From PFJX01 sp964466195 (GTDB taxonomy: Bacteria > Pseudomonadota > Gammaproteobacteria > Burkholderiales > Thiobacillaceae), in NCBI GenBank assembly GCA_964466195.1, contig CAYXMQ010000013.1, positions 29,440-93,439 on the forward strand: 64,000 bases of DNA, in the 5' to 3' direction. Positions 26,805 to 35,570 of this stretch are shown one piece after another. The notes under the pieces were generated by a model, which was given only the letters and a program-made list of their open reading frames with translations, was not told the DNA's origin and made no database searches. The stretch's first letter is position 1. Every line of letters starts with the position of its first letter. A program made the translations under genes and the position numbers.

Positions 26805-27103
26805 GCTGCCGGCTCCGCGAATTCGAGTCGAGCCAGTTCGCCCAGTATGTCGGCCAGCGCAGTCTGGGCCGCCGCCTGATCCACTTCGGCAGCATCGGCC
26901 AGCAGCGCGGCCAAGCTGGATTCATCGCTGGGCATCGTCATCAAGCGCAATAAAACCAGTGTGGCGGCCTCCGAGAAACGATGCGTGTCGCCCGCCGCGC
27001 CATGAAAAAATACGTGCTCGCCATCCCATGCGCGGTGATGCAAATCGGCTTCCAGGGGGACGCGCCAGAGGCGGGCGGCGGAGTGAGAAATCGGGAGCGC
27101 CAT
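26801..27103 (-). CDS. PqqD-like peptide-binding protein (HPr-rel-A system)
   Basis: Small protein of 100 residues with the PqqD/RRE winged-helix pattern: an N-terminal beta region (LWRVPLEADLHHRAWDGEHV), then FHGAAGDTHRFSEAATLVLL and a helical end. PqqD-type proteins bind leader peptides and hand them to modifying enzymes. The stop overlaps the kinase start (ATGA). It begins 34 bases after prmC and has no clear SD. It sits first in the cassette, as expected for the substrate-recognition unit. Confidence 0.8.
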   Translation of the reverse strand: MALPISHSAARLWRVPLEADLHHRAWDGEHVFFHGAAGDTHRFSEAATLVLLRLMTMPSDESSLAALLADAAEVDQAAAQTALADILGELARLEFAEPAA

Positions 27104-27137
27104 CGTTGTTAACAGTGATCAAGCCGGAGCGAGTGTA

Positions 27138-28022
27138 TCAGCCCGCTTGATGCCCTGATTCACCCGGCCAACAGCCGCCGCTGACCCGATCCAGGCCGGC
27201 CAGATCGCGCAGACAGAACACCTGCTCGAAGCCCTGTTGCCGCAGCAGTGCATTGACGGCGGCGGCTTGGTCGCAACCGTGCTCCAGCAACAGCCAGCCG
27301 CGTTCGGCTAGATGGGCGGGCGCGCCGGCGACGATCAGACGCAGGTCGCGCAGTCCGTCGTCGCCGGCGGCCAGCGCCTGGTGCGGCTCGAAGCGCAGAT
27401 CGCCCGCCTCCAGATGCGGATCGGCGGCGGCAATGTAGGGCGGGTTCGAGACGATGATGTCGAAAATCCTTACACCCAGCTCCGCGTACCAGTTGCCGGC
27501 AATGCAACGCACGTTGTCGGCGCCGAGTCGGCGCGCATTGTCTTCTGCGACCGCCAGGGCCGCGGGCGAGGACTCCACGGCGACGACTTCCGCCTGCGGA
27601 CGCTGCCGCGCCAGGGTAATGGCGATCGCGCCGCTGCCGGCGCCGAGGTCGAGAATGCGGCAGGGACTTTGCTCGGGTACGCGTTGCAGCGCGGCCTCGA
27701 CCAGAAGTTCGGTGTCCGGACGCGGAATCAGCACCGCCGGGGTGACCTTGAAGGCGAGGCCGAAAAACTCGCGCTCGCCCAGGATGTAGGCGACCGGCTC
27801 GCCGGCCACACGGCGGGCGATCAGGCGGGCGATGGCGTCGCGTTGGGCCGACGTCAACGTGTCGCGGTCGTGCGCGATCAGCCAGGCGTGATCCACCCTG
27901 AGCGCGTGCGCCAGCAGCACGCGGGCTTCGATACGGGCTTCTCTCCCCGCCAGCGCCAAGGCGGCGGCGAGTTGCCGCGTCGCCTCGGCCAGCAGCGCGG
28001 CGACGGTGTCCGCTGCGCTCAT
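27138..28022 (-). CDS. prmC: Release-factor glutamine methyltransferase PrmC
   Basis: Methylates the Gln of the GGQ motif of RF1/RF2, 294 residues. The SAM motif is RILDLGAGSGAIAITLARQ and the substrate-Gln motif is VSNPPYIAA. The N-terminal helical domain (about 1-85) ends in GEPVAYILGEREFFGL. The ATG at 28022 overlaps the prfA stop by four bases (ATGA), which settles the start; the frame is open further upstream but only as a shadow of prfA. Confidence 0.96.
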   Translation of the reverse strand: MSAADTVAALLAEATRQLAAALALAGREARIEARVLLAHALRVDHAWLIAHDRDTLTSAQRDAIARLIARRVAGEPVAYILGEREFFGLAFKVTPAVLIPRPDTELLVEAALQRVPEQSPCRILDLGAGSGAIAITLARQRPQAEVVAVESSPAALAVAEDNARRLGADNVRCIAGNWYAELGVRIFDIIVSNPPYIAAADPHLEAGDLRFEPHQALAAGDDGLRDLRLIVAGAPAHLAERGWLLLEHGCDQAAAVNALLRQQGFEQVFCLRDLAGLDRVSGGCWPGESGHQAG

Positions 28023-29113
28023 TCTTCGCCGGACAGCGCAGACAACAGCTCGGTCTGGTGCTCGGCGGTCAGCGCGTTGATCAGTTCGTCCAGGCCGCCT
28101 TCCATGATCGCGTCGATCTTGTACAGCGTCAGGTTGATGCGGTGGTCGGTGACGCGGCCTTGCGGAAAGTTGTAGGTGCGGATGCGGTCGGAGCGGTCGC
28201 CGCTGCCGATCAGACTCTTGCGCGTGCTGGCCTCCTTGGCGTGCTGCTCGCGCTCCTGCTGGTCTTTCAGGCGCGCCGCCAGCACCGACAGCGCTTGTGC
28301 CTTGTTCTTGTGCTGTGAGCGGTCGTCCTGGCATTCCACCACCAGGCCGGAGGGCAAATGCGTGATGCGCACGGCGGAGTCGGTCTTGTTGATGTGCTGG
28401 CCGCCGGCGCCGGAGGCGCGGAAGGTGTCGATGCGCAGATCGGCCGGATTGATGTCGATTTCAGCGGCGGCATCGGCCTCCGGCATGACCGCGACGGTGC
28501 AGGCCGAGGTATGGATGCGGCCCTGGGTTTCGGTGTCCGGCACGCGCTGAACGCGATGGCCGCCGGATTCGAATTTCAGTTTCGAATAGGCGCCGTGGCC
28601 GCTGTTGTTGCCAATAATGCGGGCGATGATTTCCTTGTAGCCGCCGACCTCGCCTGCGCTGGCGGAAACGATTTCCACCTTCCAGCGCTGGCGTTCGGCG
28701 TAGCGGGCGTACATGCGGAACAGGTCGCCGGCGAACAATGCGGATTCATTGCCGCCGGTGCCGGCGCGGATTTCCAGGAAGATATTGCGTGCATCGTTGG
28801 GGTCGCGCGGCAGCAACAGTATCTGCAGCTCGGCGTCGAGATCGAGCAGGCGCTGTTTCGCCAGCTCGATCTCGTCCTGCGCAAACGCTTTCATGTCCGG
28901 GTCGCCGAGCAGGCTTTCGGCGGTGGCGAGATCGGCCTGAGCCTGTTGCCAGGCGTGGTAATGCGCCACCACCGGCGTGAGTTCGGCGTGCTCCTGGTTC
29001 AGCTTGCGGTAGAGCGCCATATCGGCGGTGGCACGCTCGTCGGCCAGCAGACCGTTGATCTCTTCGAGGCGATCGGCGAGTTGCTGAAGTTTGGTTTGCA
29101 GGCTGGGTTTCAT
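28019..29113 (-). CDS. prfA: Peptide chain release factor 1
   Basis: Class I release factor for UAA and UAG, 364 residues. The GGQ loop is in SGAGGQHINKTDSAVRITHL. The codon-recognition tripeptide position reads Pro-Asp-Thr (VQRVPDTETQGR), where E. coli has Pro-Ala-Thr; both fit PxT. The N-terminal coiled coil is intact. Its partner prmC follows with overlap, the standard hemA-prfA-prmC order. A 7-base-period repeat lies between it and hemA. Confidence 0.97.
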   Translation of the reverse strand: MKPSLQTKLQQLADRLEEINGLLADERATADMALYRKLNQEHAELTPVVAHYHAWQQAQADLATAESLLGDPDMKAFAQDEIELAKQRLLDLDAELQILLLPRDPNDARNIFLEIRAGTGGNESALFAGDLFRMYARYAERQRWKVEIVSASAGEVGGYKEIIARIIGNNSGHGAYSKLKFESGGHRVQRVPDTETQGRIHTSACTVAVMPEADAAAEIDINPADLRIDTFRASGAGGQHINKTDSAVRITHLPSGLVVECQDDRSQHKNKAQALSVLAARLKDQQEREQHAKEASTRKSLIGSGDRSDRIRTYNFPQGRVTDHRINLTLYKIDAIMEGGLDELINALTAEHQTELLSALSGEE

Positions 29114-29118
29114 GTTGG

Positions 29119-29174
29119 CGAGTGGCGAGTAACAAATAGCAAATAGCGAGTCGCGACGACTCGCTATTTGCTAC
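29119..29174. repeat. Heptameric degenerate tandem repeat with perfect 16-bp inverted repeat
   Basis: Between hemA and prfA the sequence runs in 7-base units: GCGAGTG, GCGAGTA, ACAAATA, GCAAATA, GCGAGTC, and then the complementary series CTCGCTA, TTTGCTA. Its core is a perfect inverted repeat: 29138-29153 pairs with 29157-29172 around a three-base loop CGA. In RNA it would form a stable hairpin just before prfA, without a T tract. Confidence 0.8.
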
Positions 29175-29180
29175 TCGGCA

Positions 29181-30446
29181 CTAATCACCGTGCAGGTTGT
29201 ATAGATGCGAGACCAGGCGGGCGAGCTCTTCGCGTTCGTTTTCGCCGGCCTGATTGAGGGCGTGGCTGGGGTCGTGCAGCAGCTTGTTCATCAGGGAGCG
29301 GCTCAGCGCTTCCATGACTGCGGCCGGATTCTCGCCCTTGGCCAACGCCTTCTGCGCTTTTTCCATCTCGTGTCGACGCAGGCGTTCGCCATGGTCGCGC
29401 AGCGAACGGATCACCGGCACGGCCTGGCGGGTGTCCATCCAGTGCATGAATTCGTTGACCCGCGCCTGGATGATCGCCTCGGCCTGCGTGACGGCGGACT
29501 GGCGGCTGTCCTGGCCGGCGCGCACGACTTCGCCGAGGTTGTCGACGGTATACAGGAAAACGTCGTTCAACTGGCCGACCTCGGTTTCGATGTCGCGCGG
29601 CACCGCCAGGTCGACCATGAACATGGGCCGATGTTTGCGCTGCTTGATGGCGCGCTCGACCAGGCCCAGGCCGACGATGGGCAGCGGGCTGGCGGTGGAG
29701 GTGATGACGATGTCGAACTCGGCCAGCAGTTCGGGCAGATTGTTCAGCGCCGCCGCCTCGCCGCCGAACTTGTTGGCCAGATCGCGCGCGCGTTCGATGG
29801 TGCGGTTGACCACCATCAGCCGGCGCGGCTTGCGCGCGGCAAAGTGGGTGGCGACCAGATCGATCATCTCACCGGCGCCGATGAACAGCACGGCCTGATC
29901 GGAAATCGACGGGAATATCCGTTCCGCCAGCGTCACCGCGGCGGCGGACATGGACACCGTGCTGGAGCCGATTTCGGTCGCGGTGCGCACTTCCTTGGCG
30001 ACCGAGAAGGTGCGCTGGAACAGCTTGTTGAGCAGCAAGCCCAGCGTGCCGGCGTCGTGCGCCTTTTCCGCCGCCTGCTTCATCTGGCCAAGAATCTGGG
30101 TCTCGCCCAGCACCATCGAATCGAGTCCGGATGCGACCCGGAAGGCGTGATTCGCCGCTTCCTGCTGCGGCAACAAATACAGATACGGCTTCACGTCGCG
30201 CGGCGGCAGGCCGTGAAAATTGGCCAGCCATTCCGCCACGCCAGCCGGCTCCTGCGTATTGCAGTAGATCTCGGTGCGATTGCAGGTGGACAGAATCGCC
30301 GCTTCGCGCGCGATTTTGCTCGACCCATGATGTGCGCCGGTCACGTCGGACAGCGCACGCGGGAGGATATCGGGAGGAAAGGCGACCCGCTCCCGAATCG
30401 AGACGGGCGCGGTATGGTGGTTAACGCCGCAGGCGAAAAGCTGCAT
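29181..30446 (-). CDS. hemA: Glutamyl-tRNA reductase
   Basis: First committed enzyme of the C5 tetrapyrrole pathway, reducing glutamyl-tRNA to glutamate-1-semialdehyde with NADPH; 421 residues. It begins QLFACGVNHHTAPVSIRERV, has the catalytic Cys in LSTCNRTEIYC, the NADPH fold VLFIGAGEMIDLVATHFA and the C-terminal dimerisation helices. Next genes on the strand are prfA and prmC. The 5' end is supported by the conserved N-terminus. Confidence 0.97.
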   Translation of the reverse strand: MQLFACGVNHHTAPVSIRERVAFPPDILPRALSDVTGAHHGSSKIAREAAILSTCNRTEIYCNTQEPAGVAEWLANFHGLPPRDVKPYLYLLPQQEAANHAFRVASGLDSMVLGETQILGQMKQAAEKAHDAGTLGLLLNKLFQRTFSVAKEVRTATEIGSSTVSMSAAAVTLAERIFPSISDQAVLFIGAGEMIDLVATHFAARKPRRLMVVNRTIERARDLANKFGGEAAALNNLPELLAEFDIVITSTASPLPIVGLGLVERAIKQRKHRPMFMVDLAVPRDIETEVGQLNDVFLYTVDNLGEVVRAGQDSRQSAVTQAEAIIQARVNEFMHWMDTRQAVPVIRSLRDHGERLRRHEMEKAQKALAKGENPAAVMEALSRSLMNKLLHDPSHALNQAGENEREELARLVSHLYNLHGD

Positions 30447-30497
30447 TTATCCAGAGAATCAAAGATCTAGGCCGCGCGCATTGTACATATTGCCGGC

Positions 30498-31403
30498 TTA
30501 CAGGGACTCTGCAGAGTATTCCACCGTCATCCGGTGCGTTTCGCCGGCGGCCACGGTCACCACATTCTCCAAGGCATTGGCCGATTCGACACACACCATG
30601 CCGCGCCAGCCGTCCGGGCCGAAGTCGCCCATCTTGTCGGCTTTTTCTTCCCAAGGCGTCCATACCACGGTGGAGTTCGAGCCTGTTTTGGCGATGACGA
30701 TACGGCGATTGAAGCCGGGATCAACGATGACGCAGGTGGCTGCCGTGTCGACATACACCCGGTCGACCTCGCTGTTGAAAGTGACCGCACCGTCCTGGGT
30801 TCTACGTGCGGCCTCGCCGACTTTGTCGAGATAAACCGTGTTTTCCAGACCGATGACCTGCACATCCACAATGTCGCTGATCTGGAAATAGGTGTGCAGC
30901 GCCTCGCCGATCTGTACCGGCGTGTCGCCCAGATTGGTGGTGTTGAGGCTGGCCTTGAGGCTCTTGCCGACGATGACGTTGAGTTCCAGACGGGTTTGCT
31001 GCGGCCACTGGCTGCGGGTCTGATCGTTTTCTTGCAGTGCCAGCGTGATTTCCGTCTCGCCGCCCGGCAAGGCCGCGCTGTGCGTGACGTCCCACATCAC
31101 CGTGCGGGCGAAGCCGTGGCCGGGGAAGCCGGCTTCGCTGGCGTGCGCGCCAAACCACGGCCAGCACACCGGCGCACCGCCGCGGATGGATTTGCCCAGC
31201 GCGAACTTGGCGAATTTGGACACCCAGATCACCGGTTCGTCCTGATCTTTCGGGCGGAAGGTGGTGATGTGCGCACCTTGCAGGCAGATATAGGCGGTGC
31301 CGAGCGCATTGTCGATTTCGGCGAACACCAGGCCGTTGGGGCCGTCGATGAATTTGAGTTGCTCATTGAGGCCAAAACGGGCGTTGAGGTCGGCGAGGGT
31401 CAT
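30498..31403 (-). CDS. D-hexose-6-phosphate mutarotase (YeaD-like)
   Basis: Aldose-1-epimerase-fold protein of 301 residues, likely interconverting anomers of glucose 6-phosphate. Family marks are GGAPVCWPWFGAH, GFPGHGFARTVMWDV and the late catalytic-region segment VVWTPWEEKADKMGDFGPDG. A GGAG eight bases before the ATG supports the start. It lies 58 bases after a small membrane-protein gene and 51 bases before hemA on the same strand. Confidence 0.9.
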   Translation of the reverse strand: MTLADLNARFGLNEQLKFIDGPNGLVFAEIDNALGTAYICLQGAHITTFRPKDQDEPVIWVSKFAKFALGKSIRGGAPVCWPWFGAHASEAGFPGHGFARTVMWDVTHSAALPGGETEITLALQENDQTRSQWPQQTRLELNVIVGKSLKASLNTTNLGDTPVQIGEALHTYFQISDIVDVQVIGLENTVYLDKVGEAARRTQDGAVTFNSEVDRVYVDTAATCVIVDPGFNRRIVIAKTGSNSTVVWTPWEEKADKMGDFGPDGWRGMVCVESANALENVVTVAAGETHRMTVEYSAESL

Positions 31404-31461
31404 GAAAAGGGCTCCAGTCGGGGTCGATTGATGGGGGTGTCTTGCTGGCTTCGTGCGGGTT

Positions 31462-31809
31462 TCAGGCCGCGAACATTGCGATCCAGTTGGCGCCGATCAA
31501 GGCGCTGCAGAGAGCGACGTAGAAGGGGCCGCCGGCCGGGTTGTTGGCTGCGTTCGCCTTGCCCAGTTTGATCATGAAGACGAGATAGAGTGCGGACGCG
31601 ATCGCGTTGAACGGCAACCAGACCAGCACTTTGAACCAGATGGCGACGCTGGGGTCCGCCGTATTGTTCAGCATGCCGTAGACGAACAGCAGGTTGACCG
31701 CCACGGCGGCGAACAGGAAGCCGCGCCAACTGCGGAAGCGGGCAAGCGGATCGTCGGCCTGCTCTGCCGGGTCGGCGGGCGCGGGTTCGCGCGGGTTGAA
31801 AACCTGCAT
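31462..31809 (-). CDS. Small membrane protein of unknown function
   Basis: Protein of 115 residues with three predicted membrane helices: about 29-48 (GFLFAAVAVNLLFVYGML), 58-82 (IWFKVLVWLPFNAIASALYL) and 95-114 (GPFYVALCSALIGANWIAMF). The first 28 residues are polar and proline-rich. I do not recognise a family. It starts five bases after the ilvD stop and is likely cotranscribed with it. Confidence 0.72.
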   Translation of the reverse strand: MQVFNPREPAPADPAEQADDPLARFRSWRGFLFAAVAVNLLFVYGMLNNTADPSVAIWFKVLVWLPFNAIASALYLVFMIKLGKANAANNPAGGPFYVALCSALIGANWIAMFAA

Positions 31810-31814
31810 TTCGC

Positions 31815-33722
31815 TTAACCGCGCCGCTCGACCTGGCTGACATCCCGCACGGCGCCGAACGCCGCCGATGTGGTCATTGCGGCGTAGGCGCGTAGCGCGG
31901 GGGAAACTGCACGTTCACGGTTGACCGGCTTCCAGGCTTGTGCGCCTTTCGCTTCCATTGCCGTGCGACGCGCGGCCAGTTCGGCATCGGCAACGGCTAG
32001 CTGGATCGTGCGGTTGGGGATGTCGATCTCGATGCGGTCGCCTTCCTGCACCAGACCGATCAACCCGCCTTCCGCCGCTTCCGGCGAGACATGGCCGATG
32101 GACAGACCGGAGGTGCCGCCGGAGAAGCGGCCGTCGGTGAGCAGCGCGCAGGCCTTGCCCAGGCCTTTGGATTTCAGGTAGCTGGTGGGATAGAGCATCT
32201 CCTGCATGCCGGGGCCGCCGCGCGGGCCTTCGTAGCGGATGACCACCACGTCGCCCTCTTTGATCTGGTCGCCCAGGATGGCCTCAACTGCGGCGTCCTG
32301 GCTCTCGAAAATGCGCGCAGGTCCGCTGAAGACCCGGATGGTGGAGGTGGGCACGCTGGTGGTGTAGCGCAGCTGTTCCACCTCGAACATGCTCTCGTCG
32401 ATGCCGGCGGTCTTCACGATGCAGCCGTCCAGCGCCAGATTGCCGTACAGCACGGCCAGGCCGCCGTCCTGCGAATAGGCGTGCGTCTTGTCGCGCAGGC
32501 AGCCGTTGGCGCGGTCCAGGTCGAGCTCGGGGTAGCGGCGGTTCTGCGAGAACGCCACCTGCGTCGGCACGCCGCCCGGCGCGGCCTTGTAGAAATCGAA
32601 CACCGAGACGTCATGCGCCTGCATCACATCCCAGACCTCCAATGCGCCGCCCATGGTGCGGCTATGCACGGTATGGCATTCGCGATGGATCAGGCCGGCG
32701 CGGTCGAGTTCGCCGAGTATGGCCATGACGCCGCCGGCGCGATGCACGTCTTCCATGTGATAAAGCTGGGTCGAAGGCGCCACCTTGGCCAGGTTGGGCA
32801 CGCGGCGCGAAATGCGGTCGATGTCCTTCATCGTGAAATTGACGCCGGCTTCGTGTGCGGCGGCGAGCAGATGCAGCACGGTGTTGGTGGAGCCGCCCAT
32901 CGCGACATCCAGGCAGACCGCGTTCTCGAACGCCTCGAAACTGGCGATGGCGCGCGGCAGCACGCTCGCGTCGTCCTTCTCGTAATAGCGTTTGGCCAGA
33001 TCGACGACCAGGCGGCCGGCGCGCAGGAACAACTCCTTGCGGTCGGCATGCGTCGCCAGCAACGAACCGTTGCCGGGCAGCGAGAGGCCCAGCGCTTCGG
33101 TCAGGCAATTCATCGAATTGGCGGTGAACATGCCGGAACAGGAGCCGCAGGTCGGGCAGGCGGATCGTTCGGTGGCGGCCACCTCTTCGTCGGAACAGTT
33201 TGCATCGGCGGCTTGCACCATCGCATCGACCAGGTCCAGCTTGATCGTCTTGTTGTTCCAGATCACCTTGCCGGCTTCCATCGGCCCGCCGGAAACGAAC
33301 ACGGTGGGGATGTTCAGGCGCAGCGCGGCATTCAGCATGCCGGGCGTGATCTTGTCGCAATTGGAGATGCACACCAGCGCATCGGCGCAGTGCGCGTTGA
33401 CCATGTATTCCACCGAGTCGGCGATCAGATCGCGGCTGGGCAGCGAATAAAGCATGCCGCCGTGGCCCATGGCGATGCCGTCATCGACGGCGATGGTATT
33501 GAATTCCTTGGCCACGCCGCCGGCCGCCTCGATTTCGCGCGCCACCAACTGGCCCATGTCCTTCAGATGCACATGGCCGGGCACGAACTGGGTGAAGGAA
33601 TTGGCGATGGCGATGATCGGCTTGTCGAAATCGCCATCTTTCATGCCGGTGGCGCGCCACAAGGCGCGGGCGCCGGCCATGTTGCGGCCATGGGTGGTGG
33701 TACGTGAACGGTATGCGGGCAT
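31815..33722 (-). CDS. ilvD: Dihydroxy-acid dehydratase
   Basis: Fe-S dehydratase of branched-chain amino-acid synthesis that forms the 2-keto acids of valine and isoleucine; 635 residues, the long E. coli-like form. Cluster cysteines are in LVCISNCDKITPGM and ACPTCGSCSGMFTANSM, and the Lys/Asp region is in TIAVDDGIAMGHGGMLYSLP. The ATG at 33722 (PAYRSRTTTHGRNMAGAR) matches the usual N-terminus and has AAGG upstream; a TTG three codons earlier is less likely. lgt diverges upstream. Confidence 0.97.
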   Translation of the reverse strand: MPAYRSRTTTHGRNMAGARALWRATGMKDGDFDKPIIAIANSFTQFVPGHVHLKDMGQLVAREIEAAGGVAKEFNTIAVDDGIAMGHGGMLYSLPSRDLIADSVEYMVNAHCADALVCISNCDKITPGMLNAALRLNIPTVFVSGGPMEAGKVIWNNKTIKLDLVDAMVQAADANCSDEEVAATERSACPTCGSCSGMFTANSMNCLTEALGLSLPGNGSLLATHADRKELFLRAGRLVVDLAKRYYEKDDASVLPRAIASFEAFENAVCLDVAMGGSTNTVLHLLAAAHEAGVNFTMKDIDRISRRVPNLAKVAPSTQLYHMEDVHRAGGVMAILGELDRAGLIHRECHTVHSRTMGGALEVWDVMQAHDVSVFDFYKAAPGGVPTQVAFSQNRRYPELDLDRANGCLRDKTHAYSQDGGLAVLYGNLALDGCIVKTAGIDESMFEVEQLRYTTSVPTSTIRVFSGPARIFESQDAAVEAILGDQIKEGDVVVIRYEGPRGGPGMQEMLYPTSYLKSKGLGKACALLTDGRFSGGTSGLSIGHVSPEAAEGGLIGLVQEGDRIEIDIPNRTIQLAVADAELAARRTAMEAKGAQAWKPVNRERAVSPALRAYAAMTTSAAFGAVRDVSQVERRG

Positions 33723-33799
33723 GGAATTCAACCTTGAGTCTCTATAATCAGCCGCATTTTAGCCTAGCTATCGTTGGCTCACCTTCGCAGGCCCGTCTA

Positions 33800-34594
33800 A
33801 TGCTCGTCTTTCCCCAGATAGATCCCGTCGCCCTCGCCATAGGCCCATTCTCGCTGCACTGGTACGGCTTGATGTATGTCGCCGCCTTTGTCGCTTTCAT
33901 CCTGCTCGGCCGCTGGCGCATCCGCAGCCGGCCCGATAGCCGCTGGAGCGTGCAGGAACTCGACGATCTGCTGTTCCTCGGCGTCATCGGCGTCATTCTG
34001 GGCGGGCGCCTGGGGCAAGTGCTGTTTTACGAACCGGGCTATTACTTCAGCCATCCGATGGAAATTTTGGCGGTCTGGAAGGGCGGCATGTCGTTCCACG
34101 GCGGCCTCATCGGCGTGCTGCTCGCACTGGCCTGGCATGCCCGGAAAAACCGGCGCCGCTTTCTCGAAGTGGGCGATTTCGTCGCCCCGTTGGTGCCGCT
34201 CGGCCTGATGTTCGGCCGCATCGGCAACTTCATCAACGGCGAACTCTGGGGCCGCCCGGCCGATCCCGCTCTGCCCTGGGCGATGGTCTTCCCGCACGTC
34301 GACGACCTGCCGCGCCACCCGTCGCAGCTCTACCAGGCCGGCCTGGAAGGCTTGGCGTTGTTCGTCCTGCTCTGGCTCTACTCCAGCAAATCGCGTCCGG
34401 TCGGCGCCGTTTCCGGCCTGTTTCTGGTCGGCTACGGCGCATTCCGCTTCATCGCCGAATATTTCCGCAATCCGGACGACGGCATCCTCGGCTACATGAC
34501 CTTCAACCTCAGCATGGGTCAATGGCTATCGCTGCCGATGTTGGTTCTAGGCGCGTGGCTGTGGTTTCAAGCGCGACATCGCCCGCTATCCTGA
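33800..34594 (+). CDS. lgt: Prolipoprotein diacylglyceryl transferase
   Basis: Inner-membrane enzyme that transfers diacylglycerol from phosphatidylglycerol to the lipobox Cys of prolipoproteins, 264 residues with about seven membrane helices. The signature GRIGNFINGELWGRPAD and the essential HGGLIG segment are present, with the C-terminal Arg/Glu region in YGAFRFIAEYFRNPDDG. The start at 33800 gives the standard N-terminus LVFPQIDPVALAIGPFSLHW. A TATAAT hexamer lies at 33743-33748 in the ilvD-lgt divergent gap, but I see no good -35. Confidence 0.96.
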   Translation: MLVFPQIDPVALAIGPFSLHWYGLMYVAAFVAFILLGRWRIRSRPDSRWSVQELDDLLFLGVIGVILGGRLGQVLFYEPGYYFSHPMEILAVWKGGMSFHGGLIGVLLALAWHARKNRRRFLEVGDFVAPLVPLGLMFGRIGNFINGELWGRPADPALPWAMVFPHVDDLPRHPSQLYQAGLEGLALFVLLWLYSSKSRPVGAVSGLFLVGYGAFRFIAEYFRNPDDGILGYMTFNLSMGQWLSLPMLVLGAWLWFQARHRPLS

Positions 34595-34609
34595 GCACAC
34601 TGTTTTTGC

Positions 34610-34615
34610 TATATT
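34610..34615 (+). promoter_or_regulatory. Possible -10 element of the tRNA-Ala promoter
   Basis: TATATT followed by the GC-rich discriminator GCGCG lies 14-19 bases ahead of the tRNA, the arrangement usual for stringently controlled stable-RNA promoters. No convincing -35 hexamer is visible at 16-18 bases upstream. Confidence 0.4.
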
Positions 34616-34628
34616 GCGCGCCACGTGT

Positions 34629-34704
<76 letters not shown>

Positions 34705-34713
34705 AATCAAATC

Positions 34714-34740
34714 AAAGGCCTGCATACGCAGGCCTTTTTC
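34714..34740 (+). terminator. Intrinsic terminator after tRNA-Ala
   Basis: A perfect 10-bp stem, AAAGGCCTGC (34714-34723) with GCAGGCCTTT (34728-34737), loop ATAC, followed by a T-rich tail. It begins nine bases after the CCA end, so it ends the tRNA transcript. Confidence 0.9.
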
Positions 34741-35017
34741 TTTTGGGCCATAGCCCTCCGTGGCCCATCTATGGCCCATGCACAGAGCCACGCAAGCGCT
34801 TGATTGCGCCTGTCGACGCGACCTTCACGTGTTTGCCCAGCCTTTCCTTGTTCAGGCGAGTCAGGCAATTAGTCGAGCAGGTCCGACAGGCCGCAATTCG
34901 AGTAACTGGATTTCAGAGCCGCGCATTCAATTCACCGAAATATAGGTCGCGGTTTCATGCCTCAGTTTGGCCGAATTCCCGCTGCCAGCAAGGGGCGGGG
35001 AGTTTCTCACCAGCCTG
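34741..35017. other. Non-coding stretch downstream of tRNA-Ala
   Basis: No convincing gene is present. It begins with near-repeats of TGGCCCAT (about 34760-34780) directly after the tRNA terminator. Base composition is more AT-rich towards 34860-34960 than in flanking genes. Sequence just past a tRNA 3' end is a usual integration site, but no integrase or repeat of the tRNA end was found here. Confidence 0.5.
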
Positions 35018-35545
35018 TTAACCGTGTCCGGCCCTCGCCAGCTTTGCGAGCAGTTTCCTGCCACGGGCTTGCATTGCGGGGGTGCCGATAACGACCAGTT
35101 CCTCGATATGCTGTTCGACTCCCGGCAGATACCGAGGGTGACGCAAGGCAATGTCAGCCAAGGCTTGCATCGCCATGGTTTTCACGATGCGGCTAGGGGC
35201 GTTGGTGTAGCCGAGCAGGATGTCGATGACCAACAACACTTCCGTCTCCGACAACGGAAGGCGGGCGAGCATGGGCGCAACATGCCAGCGCACTTCCTGT
35301 TGTTCGATCTTGGCAAGAGTCTGCACTAGCGTCTTCTTGTAGGGAGCCAGCCATTCCGGCCGCTGGCGCGTGACTTTCTCAACGGCATCGGCGCATCGCA
35401 TGCGAAGCACGGGATCGGCGCTCTCGATCCCTTCAAACAGCACGCTGATCAGTTCGGGTTGCGCAAGCACGCTGGCCACGGCCCGGTTCGATTCACCGAT
35501 TGATCGCCGATCACCGCCAGACAGCGACTGCAGCAACGCATGCAT
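35018..35545 (-). CDS. HEAT-repeat-like protein
   Basis: Helical-repeat protein of 175 residues. Segments such as LISVLFEGIESADPVLRMRC, VRWHVAPMLARLPLSETEVL and IVKTMAMQALADIALRHPRY follow HEAT or armadillo spacing. Such small HEAT proteins usually act as binding scaffolds; no partner can be named. It has no signal peptide. The gene is isolated between the tRNA region and rlmJ. Confidence 0.72.
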   Translation of the reverse strand: MHALLQSLSGGDRRSIGESNRAVASVLAQPELISVLFEGIESADPVLRMRCADAVEKVTRQRPEWLAPYKKTLVQTLAKIEQQEVRWHVAPMLARLPLSETEVLLVIDILLGYTNAPSRIVKTMAMQALADIALRHPRYLPGVEQHIEELVVIGTPAMQARGRKLLAKLARAGHG

Positions 35546-35570
35546 GGCTCGGGACGGCTAGCGGGGCGGC

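Noticed and set aside
24088..27103. Lasso-peptide biosynthesis cluster
   Set aside because: The kinase, nucleotidyltransferase and PqqD-like protein fit, but no asparagine-synthetase-like cyclase, transglutaminase-like protease or short precursor gene is present in the window.
29119..29174. Possible short CRISPR-like array
   Set aside because: The period is only seven bases and there are no spacers.
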